DNA from: Coptis chinensis
Taxonomy: Eukaryota; Streptophyta; Magnoliopsida; Ranunculales; Ranunculaceae
Length of the DNA: 64,000 nt
Direction: 5' to 3'
Assembly: GCA_015680905.1 (NCBI GenBank)
Contig: CM027378.1
Coordinates: 41,575,001 to 41,639,000, forward strand
Shown here: positions 32,651-45,549 of the stretch, in pieces
How the letters are laid out: each line of letters begins with the position of its first letter
Numbering within the stretch: position 1 is the first letter of the stretch
Program-made: the position numbers and the translations under genes
The notes under the pieces: generated by a model
Database searches by the model: none
Told to the model about the DNA's origin: nothing
The model's input: the letters and a program-made list of their open reading frames with translations, nothing else

Positions 32651-33446
32651 TTGCAAAAGTTACAGAGATACAATAAGCAGATGCAAATAACATCTCATGT
32701 ATTCATTTGTAATATAGAATTGAATAAAATTTGACAGAGTTTAAGTTTATTTTGAAATGGCTGAACTACTCCCATTGCAACATTGCAAATCTAGAGCCGC
32801 ATAACGATGAGGCGTATAAAAATTGAGACGCATAACGATGAGACGTAGCACATTCTAGCTGGCTACTAATAACACAAGGATGGACTTGATAAAAAAAGAG
32901 TACACCATATCCAATGCCTAACATACATATCTCAAATTGAACTTGAACATATCCTACGCCTAGCTAGCAACAACTTTTCACCAACATAACAAGTTAGACC
33001 ATACATAAATAACTTTCGAAATCTGGTCTTTGCAACCGATCGTGAGTTTTACTTCCCAATATATTTTAAACCCTCTCTTCAAAAAAATTAAGGCGTAGTA
33101 TTTGAATGAATGAATAGCATTTTCCTTCAAGAGTATGAAAGATTGAAGATGGTAATGGAAGTTTGAAGAACTTTCCTATTTTATTAAAATACTGTAATAT
33201 TGGTATATGATACCAATTGAGTTGAGTAACATACTGTAGGAAAGAATTGATTGGAATAATATAAGATTTGATTTGATTAGAGGCGCTAAATCGTTTTCTG
33301 TGATACTATATACGGGTCATTTGTTACGAAAAGTGATTGTTCTTAGTCAAGGGGTTTTGAGTCTTTGGTTCTACTATTGGTAGTGACTAGTGATGATATT
33401 TCCACGGGGCACCGGCATTCATGATCGCCGGAAGAAAGCTATCTTA
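32651..33446. other. Pack-MULE interior without recognised genes
   Basis: AT-rich sequence between the two polygalacturonase pieces. 33658-34560 likewise holds only short unassigned open frames, such as 33766-33975 on the minus strand ([20 protein letters not shown]). Confidence 0.4.
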
Positions 33447-33657
33447 ATAAGTAATGTCTTCTACAAGAACATCAAAGGAACAAGTGCTTCGTATGGTCAG
33501 AAATTTTGACTGCAGCAGAACACATCCATGTAAAGGGATCATAATGCAAGATATAAAATTTGTGGGAGAAGAGGGCAATTCAGTTGAAGCTTCATGCAAG
33601 AATGTGGAATTGACTAAAATTGGGAAGATTTTGCCGAGTTGTTCAAGAGTGAACTAG
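33447..33657 (+). pseudogene. Second copy of the polygalacturonase last exon
   Basis: Reads ISNVFYKNIKGTSAS, then in a shifted frame NFDCSRTHPCKGIIMQDIKF and ELTKIGKILPSCS, a diverged paralogue of the last exon at 32458-32650. The THPCKGI core is better kept here than in the first copy. The divergence suggests capture from a different polygalacturonase gene or an old tandem pair rather than recent copying inside the element. Confidence 0.8.
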
Positions 33658-34562
33658 CAGATTATGGTTCTTGTACTGATACAACATATGAAGACAGAAG
33701 ACCTAATATGATGGCATAGTACTAAATTACCATTTCCTCTGTGCCAGGGATAGCTCAACTATGAGTCATTCTTGAGATCGTATACACTCTCTAGGGAGGA
33801 GGAACTTGAACTTATCTGCATTGTAGATCAAGTAAGACGGAAGACGAACATGAACAGCTAATATTGATTTTGAGATTGATCCCATCTTTTCTATCAGCTT
33901 TTGTGAGTTATATTCTTCAGGAAGCATATCAAAGAGATTATCTATACGACATAATTTTTTTTGAATTCTTACCAACTAGGGTGCAAACTTATATAGAATA
34001 TTTCTCAAACAGTAATTACTTTAACAGAACACTCAGACTCAACCAGAGGTTCTCGGGCATCAGAGAGAAAAACTCCACACTAGCAACACCATAAAATCTA
34101 AAACAAAATATGTTATATAGAACTAGAATCAAGCCTTTTACCTTAGCCAAAAGTTTCCAGAATGATCTTAGAGATGTCACCGCAGAAGACCGAAGAACAG
34201 AGCATCTTAAGAAAACAATTTCCATTTTGCAACTGTTCACTTTAACATTCTATAACTTTGATATTTTAAAAGGAAGATAGACCATACAGATATCAACTCA
34301 TTGATCTATAAAAATAAATTAATTAATTAAAGAGGATACATATTAATTCATTGATAGTTTACTCACTATCTAAAAGTAATAATTGCTCAATATCTCCTAA
34401 TATCCTCTTTTCCACATACAAATGGAAATGTCCGGATGAAATATTACCGCCTAAATTACTTAATTATTCCTATATGCAAAGTGTAATTGAAAACAAAACT
34501 CAGAATGCCGTCTCCGCATTGATCTTGAAGAAACATGATGGCAGAGGTCAACTGCAAACAAC

Positions 34563-35031
34563 AACATCGAGTAGAAAGCCAGTATGGTTATCCTTTCACA
34601 GTTTTGAATGTTGAGTAGTTCGACATCGAACACCTCAAATTGCTTTGAGCTGAAAAAGTCGATGGTCCAACCTATAAAATACAAGACCATCGACCATCAG
34701 TGTTGCTGGAGACAAATATCAAAGTTTTCAGTAAAATACACCAGCTAAGAACTTTTAATTCTCTGAGTCGTGTTTCCAGTAGTTTAGGTCCTTTGAACAA
34801 GCGTCTTCTGGCTTCATGTCTCTTATTCCTTCTTCAAATCCTGCTTCAGGTTAGTATGTCGTTTAGAGCCGATAATACAATTATGCAGAAAGAACATGAT
34901 ACACATTAAAAGAAAGGTTTACCTGGAACCAATGAATTGGTGCCCATCCGAATCTTGGCTGGAGCGCCTTGCAAGTATGTGATATCAATGCGACGACCAG
35001 ATTCATTGTATCCAACATAGTGAAATGTCAC
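34563..35031 (-). pseudogene. Captured FKBP-type prolyl isomerase exons (FKBP20-2-like)
   Basis: Exon 34923-35031 lies between a GCAG acceptor and a GTAAAC donor. It reads VTFHYVGYNESGRRIDITYL, then GAPAKIRMGTNSLVPG. A second piece (about 34563-34675) reads VGPST, then SSKQFEVFDVELLNIQNCER. From memory these match the FKBP domain and C-terminal end of the chloroplast-lumen FKBP20-2 group. The middle of the domain (GIRDM..GGKRR region) is not seen, and the second piece has a one-base shift. The gene lies on the strand opposite to the polygalacturonase and next to the right terminal repeat. Confidence 0.8.
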
Positions 35032-35118
35032 CTGCAATTGAAGGAAATTGAACTCCGGAGGTCATTATGGAGAGAGAGAGTTACCTACATGAGGCGTCTG
35101 ACTTTGGAGAGAGAGGAG

Positions 35119-35374
35119 TCGACGTTTCAGTGAAGAAGGGTTTTAGAGAAATTGATCGAACCAAATTTTGGAGAGAAGAAGGTCGAACTGATTTGGAGAG
35201 AAAATGGGTTTTGGGCTTTGGTAAATTTTGCTTTCCGAAAATACCCTCCTTTTATTTCTAAGTGAAAACTGGTGATTACACTTTTCATCATGACCATTAG
35301 ATTAAAACAGATGGAGAGCTGGGATAGACTGTTGCTAGAATGTGGCTACAGTAACTGTGCCTCTATCCCTCCCC
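35119..35374 (-). repeat. Right terminal inverted repeat of the Pack-MULE
   Basis: Inverted partner of 31021-31277, followed by the target duplication ATATATAAT at 35375-35383. Confidence 0.9.
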
Positions 35375-35573
35375 ATATATAATAGCAGTCTTTTTTGCTG
35401 TGCTCTTAGGGTGTTCACGTCGGCAAATTTTAAGTACCCTATTTACTCACGAGAAATTAGAAAAGGGATTACGTAAAAAATGGAAAAAAAAAACTCCATG
35501 TATGTCACCCACTTAGAATGGAAACCCGCCTAAAAAACCCACGACTGTTCCCAAAAAAAAAAGCAAACAATCC

Positions 35574-36450
35574 TTGAGATTCTCTGTTCCACCTTCTTTT
35601 TTCTTATCACCCACTATTCATTCTTCTAAACTCCCTCACATTCTTTCACAATCTAGCCTTTCTTCAACTCCACCACCTCAAAAGTTTAAACACCATTCAA
35701 AACTGTCTACTACTTATGATACTACACCTTCACAATCTTCTTCAGCTTGGAACTAGGAAAATTTCTACCCACTTTCACCACCAGATTCTGAATTCTTCCA
35801 ATGAAACTCATCATTCAAAACAAGCCCATCATCATTTGGACGAAGAACAACGAGAAGAAGTACATTGTAGTGAATGGGATGGTCATTATAGTAGTACTAC
35901 TTCATCTGATACTGAAGAAACAGGGAATGATGATGAGGATGAGGATGGGGATAGAGAGTCGAGACTGGAGAAGTTTGATGAAGGTGGGTCATCTGTTAGT
36001 TGGAATGCTGGGAGTGAAGTGACTGATAATGATATGAAGATGGTTGTAAGACATAGAGATCTAGCTGAAATTACTGCTGCTATTAAAGAATATTTTGATA
36101 AAGCTGCTTCTGCTGGCGAATCTGTTTCTGATTGACTTGAAACGGGGCATGCTCAGCTTGATCAAAGTTTTCGACAGTTAAAGAGTAAGATAATTTTAGT
36201 TTAAAATTTTAATTAGTCCAAACTTATAGTTAATTTTTACTTGTTATTTTGGTTTGGGCAGAAACTGTTTATCATTCAAGTAGTGTGTTGAGTAATTTGA
36301 GTTCAAGTTGGACATCAAAGCCACTATTGGCAATTAAGTATCGGCTCGACGCAGCGTCGATTGATGAATCGGGAGGCCTAAAGAGTCACTGCTCAACACT
36401 GGAAAGGCTTTTAGCTAGCTTGGGAGAAGAGGCTTTATGAGGAAGTGAAG
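35574..36450 (+). pseudogene. NRG2-like (DUF630/DUF632) gene piece
   Basis: The central part of a plant DUF630/DUF632 protein, the family that includes nitrate regulator NRG2. Landmarks in order: a Ser/Pro-rich stretch ([23 protein letters not shown]), an acidic stretch ([19 protein letters not shown]), [19 protein letters not shown], a GT-AG intron at 36185-36261, then [20 protein letters not shown] and [11 protein letters not shown]. The piece ends at a consensus donor after [10 protein letters not shown] (36450). The N-terminal DUF630 and the C-terminal half are missing. Stops at about 35754 and 36133 and a frameshift near 36410 make it a pseudogene. The intron shows that genomic DNA was copied. 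Confidence 0.85.
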
Positions 36451-36990
36451 GTAATCAATTATTATTATTTTTATGACTTATCTTTTGGTGAGTATCGGGT
36501 TGGAGATCACTGCGGGTGGTGCTAGATTGCAAAGGAAATAGGAAATTACTCCAATTCCATCAGGAAAGAATAGAAGGGGCATTAGTCTTGGGCCATCGGA
36601 GATCGCTTCTGGTGTGAGATCACAGAGGGGAAAGTAGGAAGTGACGCCAACTCAACCGGTAAAGAACTGAAGGGGTATTAGTCTTGTCCCATCAGAGATC
36701 ATTGCTGGTAGTAGATCCCAGCGGAGAGCTCATTGAGGGTGTCCACTAATAGCAGTCCCTTTTAGAGCTCATCGAGGGTGTCCACGTCGACAGGGGGATT
36801 ACGAGAAATCAGGAGAGAAAAAATGAATTTTACGTTAAACACCTAAACCCAAAAAAAAAAAATAATAATTCGGTCACCATAAAAAAACCTTTCTTCCCCG
36901 TCCAAAACCTTCGTCACTTCTACCAAAAAAAAAAAAAGAAAGGGGGTTTGAATGATCGGTTCTTCCCTAAAATGTCAAAACAAACCCTTG
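36451..36990. repeat. Spacer with short local duplications
   Basis: GAGCTCAT.GAGGGTGTCCAC occurs twice (about 36726-36745 and 36765-36782), and two ~80-bp blocks containing AGGGG.ATTAGTCTTG resemble each other. AATAGCAGTC at 36748-36757 repeats 35381-35390 beyond the NRG2-like piece. Confidence 0.5.
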
Positions 36991-36993
36991 CAA

Positions 36994-38290
<1,297 letters not shown>

Positions 38291-38292
38291 GA

Positions 38293-39657
38293 TGATAATG
38301 ATAAAATGATAACGATAAAATGAATAGCTTACCTACGGGATGAACGATGAATCCAAACGTAAGTTAACTAAACTTATCCTTTTACTCTTAATTATCAAAG
38401 CTTCTACTCTCAATGCGAATTGCACTAAATGGAGTACGAAGTTCGTTCCACTCCTAGTTCTCTAGCACGGATTGTTTTCTAAGTCTAACTAGTCGCCCTT
38501 AAGTCAATGAGAGCTTTACGAAATATTATACTACGATACTTAATTAAGATGATTACTAGAAATTAACTACAAATGCTATGGAAATACTATTGTTTGACTC
38601 TAGATAAAGGAATTAGAGGGGAATCGAATCCACCTCGAATCTAACTTAATGACCTAGCATAGATTGTGGTATCTCGATTCTTACGTTTTCACGGCAAGAA
38701 TTCCGAGTCTAATCCCTAGTTTTCATGGCATTTCTACCAAGTACTAACTAGCATGTGAGGTCGCCCACCCATTCTCATGGCTAAACACCTACCTTCTATA
38801 GTGGAATAGATTCTACAATGTTTCTATACTAAACAACTAAGTTTTCATCAAGGCTTCATCAACCCCTCTAATGGAGGTTTAGCCTTGAGTCATCAATCTA
38901 ACATTTACCATTGAATCTAAACTAAACATAATGTGAGAAATTGAGAATTACTTAATTTAGCAATAATGAATCTAATTTAATGGGTTTGGAATAAAACAAT
39001 GACAAGAATTGAATTTAGATCTAAAATGGAAATGACAAATTCAACTTGATAAAAATACTACTTTATTTATCTAATCAATCAAGAACAATGATTCAGAGAT
39101 TTAATCTAAAACAAGAATTTAAATGGAACTAAAACTTAATTTAATTAATAAAACTAGATCTATAATTCTATATCTTAATTTAGGTCTAACTAGCTACCAT
39201 TAACAAAGAGCTAAGCTTTTGTTTTATACATCCAGATCCAAAATTCGTGCATGGGCTTGGAGCCATGGGTTGGGCGCAGAATCGGGCCCAAAACCCAATT
39301 CTTTCAAATCAAAAAGGCCTCTTCAGCTGCAGTTGGCTTCCACAGACTTTTCGTCCACTTCTGCTCCTCTGATTGGGTCAAGGCTTGGACCATTGCAAAG
39401 CTCTTTCCGAGCCGGTCGTTTTGACATAAGGTAGGCCTCAATCCGAGGTCTGAGTCCAAAGATATGGCATTCGAAGTTCTGGCGACTTTTGCTCCTTTAT
39501 CTCGCTAAAGTGGCACATTTCTCTGCAAGATAATGGATTTTGAAGCCTGAAATGCATAAAAACACGTAATCAGTATTAACTCTTACTTATTATTCACATA
39601 ATTGGTCTAACAAGATGATTATTAAGGGGTTAAAACTACAGTTTTGGGCTCTTATCA
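38293..39657 (-). repeat. 3' LTR of element B
   Basis: 1365 bp, running on the minus strand from TGATAAGAGCCC (39657) to TTATCA (38293). It is near-identical to 51691-53041. Confidence 0.95.
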
Positions 39658-39672
39658 AACCACCCCCCCAAC
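39658..39672 (-). other. Polypurine tract of element B
   Basis: Minus strand GTTGGGGGGGTGGTT directly before the LTR start TGATAAG. This is the expected plus-strand priming site. Confidence 0.8.
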
Positions 39673-40485
39673 AAAGATTTTGCTTGTCCTCAAGCAAATA
39701 TGAGAAATTAGAATAAGTGACCAAAAATGGAGTTCTACCTAATCTCGTTTCACTGAGTCGCGATTGCATTGACCATATGCAACAAGGCCTTAAACCACTA
39801 GGAATTCCCTAGTGGACGAAGTTATAGCCTCGTGAGAGTTTTCCATGAAGGTACTCACAAACTTCATCTATACTACAACGACTAAGAAATAAAACTATTG
39901 TTTTCCCTTCATGCTCAACTATCTATACATCTCTATAGCAATTACATAAGAATAACAAGAAAAACCTAAGTTAATATATGCATAATAATCAATCATCTAC
40001 AATAAACATATAACAATGAGTAATACTATGAAATGTTTAGCGTTTGTTTCGAGAACTTCGAATAAGCGTCCTTAAGTAGGTCCTCACATAAATGTCAAGA
40101 CAAAACCTCTCGATTTTTCCACTCAAGTTTCACACTCTAAAGCATGTGCAGCGGTGGGCACACTTTACCTTACAATCTCAATGACAACAAGGAAGCCGGG
40201 TCGATCAAACACATCCGCCACTTACTATCACACTAACCTATTCCTAATTGAGCTAGAGGTCTTTATTAGGTGTCATGGGATTAGGAGATGGTTTAAGAAG
40301 GAAGGAAATGGATATTCTAGAGAACAAGTCCGAGATAATAGAGTCTTCATATTATGTAACTAGAGAAAACCTTGTTATTTACTTTTGCTTCTACACTTTG
40401 TTTCCATCCTTAGCCATATTTTTTCTTTTCTTTGGCCTTTGACTCCCTTTTTTATTTTTTTTTTTTGGAGTTTTATTTATTTATT

Positions 40486-40520
<35 letters not shown>

Positions 40521-41667
40521 CTTTTGGATGGAAACTTCTTTTTTTATTTTCTGAAGCAACTAACTAATTTTTGTTTTACATATGTGTTTTCTCTTCTTCT
40601 TTCTTCCCTCATTCTATTCTCGGACTTATTCTAAATTGGGTAGGTTGATTTTTTTTTTTTATTTTGTTTTGTTTTTGTAACGGGGGTAAAGGAATTGTGG
40701 TTTATGGAAGGCTAAAGAAAAGGCTCAGAGTGGCGACTAGCGGAAAGTAATTCATAGGTTTGAATTTCTGGCTATATCGATCCAAAGAGCGGCCTAAATT
40801 CTCACTTAGGATATGGTTTAGTGATCAAGCAAGTGGACGTGTGATTTCTCTATCCGATTTTACTTCTCCCTTGTGTCATTTCTCACATGTTTTCAAGCTC
40901 ATATAAGGCTTTTTAGGCTATATTCTCACAGATTTGTAGAATAAGTACTCTAGCCTAGATTTCAAAACTTCATCGCTAACAATCATAGATACTCATGTAA
41001 TAAATTTATAGATAGATGCAAAGATTATTACCAACATATTAACCTAAGTTTCTAACAATTATTCTGATGCAACAGCTACGTGAGACTTCTAGATTGTTAA
41101 AAGCATGGAGAAAGAAAACAATACCAATATTCCTAAGTGTTTAGCATACTTATTTATTTATATTTTTGAATTTTTGAAATTTTAACTAGAAAACAAGTGC
41201 ACATTATACATATCTATATCCTAACAGATGTCTTAATTACACATGTTTCTATGCCCCCCCCAAACAAAAAACATGCTTTGTCCTCAAAGCATTTAAATAA
41301 AGAGTGTAGGAAAAATACCATTGAAACTCGTGTAATTCCGAAACATCTGCAAAACAATGTTAGAACGTACTAATATAGGAAATAAAAACTGACGCAACAC
41401 TATAAGAGTTCCACCCATTATGGGGTTAACAGACTTAAATTGCTTGGGACATAAGCAGACACTAACTTAACTAAAAACTTACCTGCACCCCAGCATTTAC
41501 TCGTCATCCTCCTCTTCTATATGAGGTTCTTTCGCATCCTGCCATGCCATAACAACTTGCCACGCCTTTACGCCGTATCATCAACTAATGCTAACCTCTC
41601 TAGTGTTATTTGGTCTGATGGGGTGTAAGGAGCAACCAAATGTGGTTGCACCCGCCATCCCGCCAAG
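39673..41667 (-). other. Non-coding 3' region of element B
   Basis: No protein-like ORF. It contains a T-rich run with 33 consecutive T at about 40488-40520. Confidence 0.6.
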
Positions 41668-42280
41668 TCATGGCTCGAATGATCTTACCACCCATTGGTA
41701 GGTCTCATGATTTCGACCCTTTTCCAATCTGTGTAATGCGGTACGTAATACGGTAGGCAAGCCGCGTAAAGCGCAAACCAAGACAGGCATAAGAAGGTAC
41801 TTATGCCTCAAGGTATGGGCTCGCTTCAGAGTAGCAACTAAAACTCGGGGAATGTCATACCTACGACGTCCCTCAGCTAAAGCAAGGAAAACGTCACCAG
41901 CGGTATTATTGGCAGAAGTAAACTGCCGTTCCCCTAGAATGTTCATCATGATGAACAACATGGTTGTGCCTACATTCAGTGATAGGCTACTCAGGGCGAT
42001 GTTATATTGGTCTTGGTCCATGATACAAAAATACCCTCCCCATAATACTCATGGAAATAGGCATATTCATATAGGTATGAGTTATCTGTCATATATCCCC
42101 ACGTGTGCATAGGGTCAGGTAATGGCAATCCCGAAACCAAAGCTATCAAGTGTTTATTGAATTCCATAGTCGTACCATCAATAGTAAGGGAAAATTTTTG
42201 TTCTCCTTCTTGGGTACAAAAAAAGTAATATTATTATAGAAGAATTCAGTAAGCTTAGGTGAAAAGAATCGGCATCACTC
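41668..42280 (-). pseudogene. Athila-type second downstream ORF (element B)
   Basis: The readable part (41668-42021) has IALSSLSLNVGTTMLFIMMN, then ILGERQFTSA and RHKYLLMPVLVCALRG. It is homologous to 1-826 in element A. Function unknown; conserved between the two copies in sequence and position. Confidence 0.55.
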
Positions 42281-43155
42281 ACCGAAGATGCCGCCATCCT
42301 AATCGCAAGATCCGGCCATGAACGATGCTCCATAGGTATAGGTTCCCATCAAGTCTTCAAAAGACTGTTCAGGAATGACTATAGGTGGTGTCATCTCAAC
42401 ACTACTTTGTAGAATAGCTGCGAAAACCTGGAAGAACCTCGGAAAATCTAAAATTCCTGTGTTTACTAAAGAGGGCGCGGGCGCTGCCAGATATAGAGCG
42501 AAGCAGCGCTTTTTGGTTTTGGACTTCTGAGAGTTTGAGCGGTCGCTTCTCGATTGGTCGCTGGCGGCTCGGTGAAATTTTCGATTTCCAGTGTTTGAGC
42601 GCGGGTCGCGCTCTACTTGGGGGCGGCGCTCTAGTGAATTTTTGATTTACAAGAAAGTAGAAGTCAAGTCGCTCTCGGCTTGAGCGCTGCTTCGAGTGGA
42701 GTGCAGAAATTGAGTTTCTAAGAAAAACAAGAAAAAAAAAGAAAAAGGGCCGGAGTGAAAAGTGAAAGATGATTGTGGGGTGTAGTGTAATGCGTTGTGA
42801 GTGTAGTATGATGGAAGTTTAAATAGGTTCTGGGTTTCCAAAACGAATCGGCAAGTTGCCAAATTGTTTTAAGGCCATTTCCGGAAATAGGAAACTGCCA
42901 AACCCGAAAACGGAAACTATCCATAGCTTTGATTTCCTAACAACCCTGGTATCTTTTACACTTGGTTTAGAATAGTAACTTCTAAACTCTCCTACATATC
43001 ATGCTACCACTACAAAAATTCATAGATATGCCGGTATCGGCCTAATTTCAACTTTTACTCCAAGACAACCTTTCGAAAGATGATCAAAATAAATTATATT
43101 AAAATAATATGGAATCCAAACAATCTAAAACAAACAACTTAATATTCAAATCTAA

Positions 43156-44340
43156 CTACTGAAGTAAAATTCCACTACAAAACAATAAAGACAATGAAAT
43201 AAAAGGACACAATTGATGGTGAACACCTAGGCGTGTGAAGAAGATGGTCCCTGAGATGGAGACTGGCTCTGTGGTGACGAATGGCTTGAGCCATCTGGCC
43301 TGCGGGGCGACGACGCCATGCCTCTCGGACTTCGGTGAGACAGACTCATCCACGAGTGGCATGCGTCGTAGCATCTCTATCCTGAACAAGCGCTGTGCTT
43401 CCATCTCAGTCTTGAGTACGGCATACTGGGCTTGGTGGTTATTGTGGATAACCTCCATGTTAGACAAGATATCATCCCCGACTTTTACGAGCATTTCAAC
43501 CGCCGCCCCAAGGTCCGTTTGCTTATTTCGAAACAATCTGTCTATGTCTAATATCTTCACAGATACGATAACCGCATCGCAAACCAGTTTGCAGCATTAT
43601 CATTCGTTCTAAATTAGAAGTATGACTATCAAAATTATCCTCAACCAACCATGTCATATCTTCCTTTTCATCATCCGACTCAACTTCCTTCTCTGCAGAC
43701 AACGGCCAAGTCTTTTGGATGCATTCTTTATAAATACTTGCATTAGAAGGCAATTTGATCTTAATAGGAGCGGATTTAGTGACAAAATTTCTAAATGAGA
43801 CCATAATCTTAGTGATCAATACGGAAGAGGCGCCGCTCTTTCCCACTCCTCTAATGACATTCAAAATGAAATCGAGGATGCAGAAATTATACTCCTTCGC
43901 TTGCAAATTCCGAGAACGCGACACATCGAAGTCCGATGTCGCCGACTTTGTCTTTCCCCGGGGCGTTCTTACCAATCCACCGAAATTTAACCCGCCGGTT
44001 GATTGGTTCTCGTGGTCGTCCGCTTAACGCAATGAGATATCGTATTGTATTCACCCTCTATGACCGTATCTTTCATCAAAACAGGAACTGCAGTATACTG
44101 AGATTCCTGTTTGGTCGTATCTAGGTTGGTTACAGGGGTGATTCCTAATAGCTCAGCCAACAACTGTCTCGTAACTTCCCTCCGCGTTCCTGCTATCCTA
44201 ATGAAAATCCTAGTTCCCTCCACTTCTCGTTTCTTATAAAACTGTTCTACCAAATCATAGTGGTAGAAATCCTCTGTCGAATACCACAGTCCATTCCAAT
44301 TTCTCTTAAACATCTCCGCGTCATAAAATGGCGCGAAACT
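43156..44340 (-). pseudogene. Athila-type downstream ORF region (element B)
   Basis: The counterpart of 3319-4419 in element A: NGLWYSTEDFYHYDLVEQFY, LLAELLGITPVTNLDTTKQE, FILNVIRGVGKSG, and a coiled, Gln/Arg-rich end (EMEAQRLFRIEMLRRMP). It is in several readable parts. It resembles the ATHILA ORF family; no enzymatic motif is seen. Confidence 0.6.
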
Positions 44341-45549
44341 GTCGGGAGCAAACGCGTTTTCGGCGAAGAATTCTCGTCGTTAGCCATTGAAGTTTGGACC
44401 GGGTTTGGGTTTTGTAGATGGTGGTGGATCCGGGTGGTTTTGATGAACTCTAACTAAACCAACAGTGGTGGTTATGGTAGGTACGACGGTGGGTATGAAA
44501 ACTTGAATTGGTTGGTGGTTTCGATGGTGGGATCGGTTGGAGATTGTGGAAGATTGGTGTTGAGTTTCTATTATGGGCGTGGGTGGTGTTTCTATTTGGA
44601 TATATTATATTATTTATTATTATTATTATTATTTTTTTTATTTTTAGGTTGGTAGGGTTTGGATTTAATTTTGTTTCAAGCGGCTGGAGAAGATGAAGGT
44701 CGCGACTTGGTTTTGGAAAGGGGGGCGCGGGCGCGCTCTAGGTGAGCGCGAGTCGGCCCAAGCCCAATTCGTATTTTTCGACTTTTGTCGATTTTTAGCG
44801 CAATTTCAAACTAGATTTCCCGCTTCGTTATCGGTCCGATTCTTGCGAATGAGATATGGAAATGATCAGGAGAGAATTTCCAATCCAATGATCCATAAAA
44901 CACTCGATTCCAACCGGGGGTGACGAATAAGATAGTGGAAAACGCCTCGTAGTGCGTGCATGACGTAAGTTATGCGAACGAATGAACACTAAATTTGATA
45001 ACGTCAACCCAAATGAACTATACTAATGGACCTAAACAACACAACTAGAAAGTTCGAGCAATCCGGATGGAAATACTGATTTCCCACCCCCAAACAAATT
45101 TTTAACCACAAAATTTGTTTACAACGTGGGGTCGTTTAAAGTCGATTCCCAAGACTTGTTGGATTGCTATGTCTATGATTTTTATGAATTATAATTTATT
45201 TTTATTTGTTTACTATAAGAAACACGAAAAACAATAAATACATAATTCACTCCATAGAGGAACATGACTCAAAAATCGAGAAAAACATGCGAAAGTGGAA
45301 AACGTGAATTATGTGAACTGTGGACTTAGGATCCGGTACTTACAGCCACACACTCCATAAGGAGGGCCCGGTTACCTGAATGGTGTACTTATCAGTATAT
45401 GGAAATGAAAGTAAGTACACCAAATGACAAGGTCGATCCTCATAGGCGAGGGTCCTCAGTAAAAGGACTTCCTCCACATCGGGGACAAAAGTTCGTGAAA
45501 AATGTTTTAACCGTTGACCATTAACTTGAAAGGTATTTGTCATTGGGAT
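44341..45549. other. Spacer between integrase and Athila ORF (element B)
   Basis: No recognised coding domain apart from the extreme end of pol. It is homologous to 4420-5535 in element A. Confidence 0.5.

Larger units (their letters stand above)
31021..35374. mobile_element. Pack-MULE carrying two captured host genes
   Basis: A Mutator-like element with long terminal inverted repeats (31021-31277 and 35119-35374, about 256 bp, highly similar) starting GGGG..AG.GATAGAGGCAC. It is flanked by a perfect 9-bp target duplication ATATATAAT at 31012-31020 and 35375-35383. Long inverted repeats plus a 9-bp duplication are the standard signature of MULEs. It encodes no transposase. Instead it carries polygalacturonase exons with introns on the plus strand and FKBP exons on the minus strand, so it is a Pack-MULE with two donors. 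Confidence 0.95.

Noticed and set aside
40385-40567. Phe-rich open frame
   Set aside because: Product of a long poly-T run, not a protein.
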